Made by a program: the position numbers and the translations under genes
Part shown: piece by piece, positions 4,547 through 5,189 of the stretch
Layout: each line of letters starts with the position of its first letter
Numbering within the stretch: the first letter of the stretch is position 1
The notes under the pieces: model-generated
Told to the model about the DNA's origin: nothing
Database searches by the model: none
The model's input: only the letters and a program-made list of their open reading frames with translations
NCBI GenBank assembly: GCA_900551885.1
Contig: URXS01000133.1
Span: 1-5,189 of the forward strand
Origin: an uncultured Oscillibacter sp.
Lineage (GTDB): Bacteria; Bacillota; Clostridia; Oscillospirales; Oscillospiraceae
DNA: 5,189 nucleotides
Direction: 5' to 3'

Positions 4547-5189
4547 TTATGCGTCCTCCTTTTTCAGCAGGCCCTCCAGTGTCTGGGGCAGGGCCTCCAC
4601 GTCCGTCGCGGTTTCCACGGCAGTGACGGGTACCTCCGGCACGGTCTTCTTCACAAAGCCACTGAGGGCCTTGCCGGGACCGATCTCCACGATGGCGTCC
4701 ACGCCCATGGCGGCCATGGTGCGGATGGAGTCCTCCATATAGACGCTGCTCTGGACCTGGCGGACCAACAGCTCAGGAATGGTAACGTCATCGCCCTTTA
4801 CAGTGCCCAGGCAGTTGAAGATCACGGGGATCTGAGGCTCGCCGAAGGTTACGTTCTGGAAATAAGACTGCAAAGCGTCCCCGGCAGGGGCCATCAGGGG
4901 CGTGTGGAAGGGACCACTGACCTTCAGGGGCAGGCACCGACGGGCGCCTTTCTCCTTGGCGATGGCGGCGGCCTTGCTGAAAAAGGCAAGATCATCAAAC
5001 TCGTGGCCCTTTACGTTCTTGCAGAAGTCAAAGGCCAGCCCTGCCTTCACGCCGTGGAAGCTGGGCGTCTTGGATTTGCTGGTGCCGTTGTTGTAGCAGT
5101 ACCGCTGATATTCGTCGTCCCGCACCGTGCCGAACACGTCCCGGATGATCTTCTCCTGCCATGGAAGCAGCTTGAAGGGCTTCCCGTGA
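4547..5189 (-). CDS. fabD: C-terminal part of malonyl-CoA:ACP transacylase FabD, in frame with foreign sequence (partial)
   Basis: FabD moves malonyl from CoA to ACP. From about 4975 down to 4547 the translation is clear FabD: AKEKGARRCLPLKVSGPFHTPLM, whose histidine (codon 4904-4906) corresponds to catalytic His201 of E. coli FabD; then IPVIFNCLGTV, LLVRQVQSSVYMEDSIRTM and VEIGPGKALSGFVKK at about 4649-4687. The frame is open to the window edge (213 codons), but the codons above about 4975 are not FabD. The N-terminal GQGAQ and central GHSxGE nucleophile motifs, normally about 190 residues, are missing. As drawn, the product could not be an active transacylase. The codon at 5135-5137 is GTG inside the foreign stretch and is probably not a real start. 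The downstream join to fabG is normal, so the real gene is probably intact in the organism. Confidence 0.8.
   Translation of the reverse strand, partial: HGKPFKLLPWQEKIIRDVFGTVRDDEYQRYCYNNGTSKSKTPSFHGVKAGLAFDFCKNVKGHEFDDLAFFSKAAAIAKEKGARRCLPLKVSGPFHTPLMAPAGDALQSYFQNVTFGEPQIPVIFNCLGTVKGDDVTIPELLVRQVQSSVYMEDSIRTMAAMGVDAIVEIGPGKALSGFVKKTVPEVPVTAVETATDVEALPQTLEGLLKKEDA
4950..5128 (-). other. M15-peptidase-like (CwlK/endolysin type) fragment fused in frame to fabD
   Basis: In the frame of fabD the translation reads RDDEYQRYCYNNG, then SKTPSFHGVKAGLAFDFCKN and VKGHEFDDLAFF. This resembles the zinc-binding core of M15 D,L-peptidases of phage endolysins and CwlK: SxH...GxAxD, with possible zinc ligands His (5054-5056) and Asp (5027-5029). 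The His-Asp spacing is two residues longer than the common form. The expected GFxWGGDW and PHxQW motifs do not follow; after AAIAKE the sequence becomes FabD. It is therefore a fragment without its last zinc ligand. Recognition is from memory of the family, not a database search. Confidence 0.6.
5120..5189 (-). other. Phage terminase large-subunit-like N-terminal fragment
   Basis: The last bases of the window read, on the reverse strand, HGKPFKLLPWQEKIIRDVFG in the same frame as the M15-like and FabD segments. GKPFxLxPWQxxIIRxxFG is characteristic of the region just ahead of the Walker A motif in HK97-type terminase large subunits (TerL), the ATPase that packages phage DNA. The expected continuation, with an IPKK/GKS-type Walker A, is absent because the sequence changes to the M15-like stretch near 5117-5131. 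Only about 22 codons are visible, so the call rests on one short motif. Confidence 0.5.

Noticed and set aside
1..5189. tRNA, rRNA, CRISPR array or known riboswitch
   Set aside because: Reading both strands, I saw no cloverleaf, no regularly spaced repeats and no recognisable riboswitch core.

Overview
The window looks like chromosomal DNA from a GC-rich member of the Bacillota, most likely class Clostridia (Oscillospiraceae-like). The basis is strong AGGAGG-type ribosome binding sites, sigma-A-type promoters with near-consensus boxes, a type II fatty-acid-synthesis (FASII) cluster in the Gram-positive style with a MarR-family regulator beside it, and protein sequence character. The genus is not determined.

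Layout, left to right. (1) Positions 1-36, minus strand: the first 12 codons of a secreted protein or lipoprotein that runs off the left edge, with its own RBS and promoter. (2) Positions 37-349: a divergent intergenic region of about 310 bases. It carries the two promoters and four copies of the octamer TGGTAGCA (three direct, one inverted). (3) Positions 350-1291, plus strand: gluQ, glutamyl-Q tRNA(Asp) synthetase. (4) Positions 1296-1340: a perfect 21-bp inverted repeat between convergent genes, probably a bidirectional terminator. (5) Minus strand, read right to left: end of fabD, fabG, a 253-base gap packed with hairpins, fabF, fabZ, then a MarR-family regulator with its own strong promoter.

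The minus-strand genes supply much of the FASII elongation cycle. FabD loads malonyl groups on ACP, FabF condenses, FabG reduces the 3-ketoacyl-ACP and FabZ dehydrates. The enoyl reductase, FabH, ACP and acetyl-CoA carboxylase genes are not in the window. fabD/fabG abut (TAA directly followed by ATG), and fabF/fabZ are separated by 2 bases, so both pairs look translationally coupled. The MarR gene could be a FabT-like regulator, which is an inference from position and fold.

The most unusual part is the right end. The fabD reading frame stays open to the edge, but only its C-terminal 135-140 residues are FabD. Upstream, in the same frame, the translation looks like a fragment of an M15-type (CwlK/endolysin-like) zinc peptidase, and before that like the N-terminal region of a phage terminase large subunit. 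The N-terminal two-thirds of FabD, including the GxSxG nucleophile region, is absent. A chimeric assembly end is the simplest explanation; a real phage-host rearrangement is possible. No complete new defence or mobile system is visible.
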